NCBI RefSeq assembly: GCF_007748095.1
Contig: NZ_CP036287.1
Location: forward strand, 124,001-188,000
Length of the DNA stretch: 64,000 bases
Direction: 5' to 3'
From: Engelhardtia mirabilis
GTDB lineage: Bacteria > Planctomycetota > UBA1135 > GCA-002686595
The notes beneath the pieces were generated by a model. It had not been told where the DNA came from. It saw only the letters and a list, made by a program, of their open reading frames with translations, and did no database searches. Shown piece after piece: positions 63,602 through 64,000 of this stretch; positions within the stretch are counted from its first letter, which is position 1, and each line of letters begins with the position of its first letter. The position numbers and the translations under genes are program-made.

Positions 63602-64000
63602 CCACGCGCGGCTGGATGGTTCGGCTGGCTTCGGCGATCGCGGTCGTGCTCGTCTCGCCGCTCGTGGCCGCGGCCTACGGCGCGCTCCATGACCAGGTCA
63701 CCTACACCCTCTCGCCCGAGTACTACACCCACCTCAAGTTCGACCAGTTCCGCATCCCGGCCGGGATGCACGACCGCGTGGGCGTGGCGCTGGTGGGCGT
63801 GCTCGCCACCTGGTGGGTGGGTCCGCCGATCGGGCTGTGTCTGGCGCCCTTCCTGGCCCTGCGGCGGCCGGCGCAGCGGGCGCCGTGGCGCACGGGGCTG
63901 GCTCGCGTCGGCGCGGCGTTGGCGACGGTGATCGGGGTCGCGGCCCTGTGCGGCGCGCTCGGCTACGCCCTCGGCCGGCCCCTGGCGCCGACCCAAGAGG
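63598..64000 (+). CDS. Membrane protein, 5' part only
   Basis: The frame starts at TTG 63598 or ATG 63616 and runs off the window; 134 residues are seen. It has at least three hydrophobic segments: LASAIAVVLVSPLVAAAYGAL, VGVALVGVLATWWVGPPIGLCL and VGAALATVIGVAALCGALGYALG. The first loop has TYTLSPEYYTHLKFDQFRIP, a pattern I have seen in conserved hypothetical membrane proteins of planctomycetes and Bacteroidetes, but no function is known. The TTG overlaps the nei stop, so the two genes are probably co-translated. Confidence 0.75.
   Translation, partial: MTTRGWMVRLASAIAVVLVSPLVAAAYGALHDQVTYTLSPEYYTHLKFDQFRIPAGMHDRVGVALVGVLATWWVGPPIGLCLAPFLALRRPAQRAPWRTGLARVGAALATVIGVAALCGALGYALGRPLAPTQE

Overview
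The window is a high-GC bacterial chromosome segment. It probably comes from a planctomycete-like Gram-negative: there are many exported proteins with signal peptides or lipoboxes, two sulfatase-fold enzymes, outer-membrane barrels, carboxypeptidase-regulatory and beta-helix surface proteins, a lone pseudopilin and a large family of exported amidohydrolases. The phylum is inferred from gene style; no rRNA or tRNA gene is visible.

Layout. 1-2.7 kb holds the end of a sulfatase and an FG-GAP-like exported protein. 3.1-9.6 kb is nucleoside and pentose salvage: a NupC-type transporter and purine nucleoside phosphorylase on the plus strand, then a convergent rpiB-deoC pair whose products both carry extra N-terminal segments. 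9.98-26.6 kb is a run of eleven consecutive plus-strand genes, many overlapping by 1-17 nt, that encode twelve amidohydrolase domains. Four central enzymes keep the metal-binding HxH motif; the other seven proteins (eight domains) have lost it. 26.8-34.6 kb holds a TrpD/YbiB-like protein, a surface protein, a divergent oxidoreductase and MFS pair, a small candidate selenoprotein and a DUF234-type ATPase. 34.6-44.3 kb holds proS, a rhodanese, a pseudopilin, a secreted hypothetical and a giant Lhr-type helicase. 44.5-57.0 kb is minus strand: a thioredoxin-fold selenoprotein, then an eight-gene operon (transcribed from 57.0 kb down to 45.7 kb) with three glycosyltransferases, an ABC exporter, two APH-fold kinases, an outer-membrane barrel and a sulfatase-like lipoprotein. 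57.3-64 kb holds two exported surface proteins, a paralogous APH-fold kinase, a Nei/Fpg glycosylase and a partial membrane protein.

Main discoveries. (1) Two in-frame UGA codons look like selenocysteine: one replaces the first Cys of a WCGPC thioredoxin motif (45342-45344, minus) and one lies in a small zinc-ribbon protein (32801-32803, plus) followed at SECIS distance by an 8-bp hairpin with a GGUC loop. (2) The amidohydrolase array mixes apparently active and metal-ligand-less paralogues in one tight cluster. (3) Three copies of a 161-bp element with terminal inverted repeats lie within 36 kb; two are flanked by TA on both sides, so it behaves like a MITE, and one copy completes the stop codon of its neighbour. 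(4) A perfect 60-bp inverted repeat with a 3-nt loop sits between two convergent genes. (5) Fifteen-base tandem repeats occur at three sites, and a train of small perfect hairpins lies downstream of the rhodanese gene.
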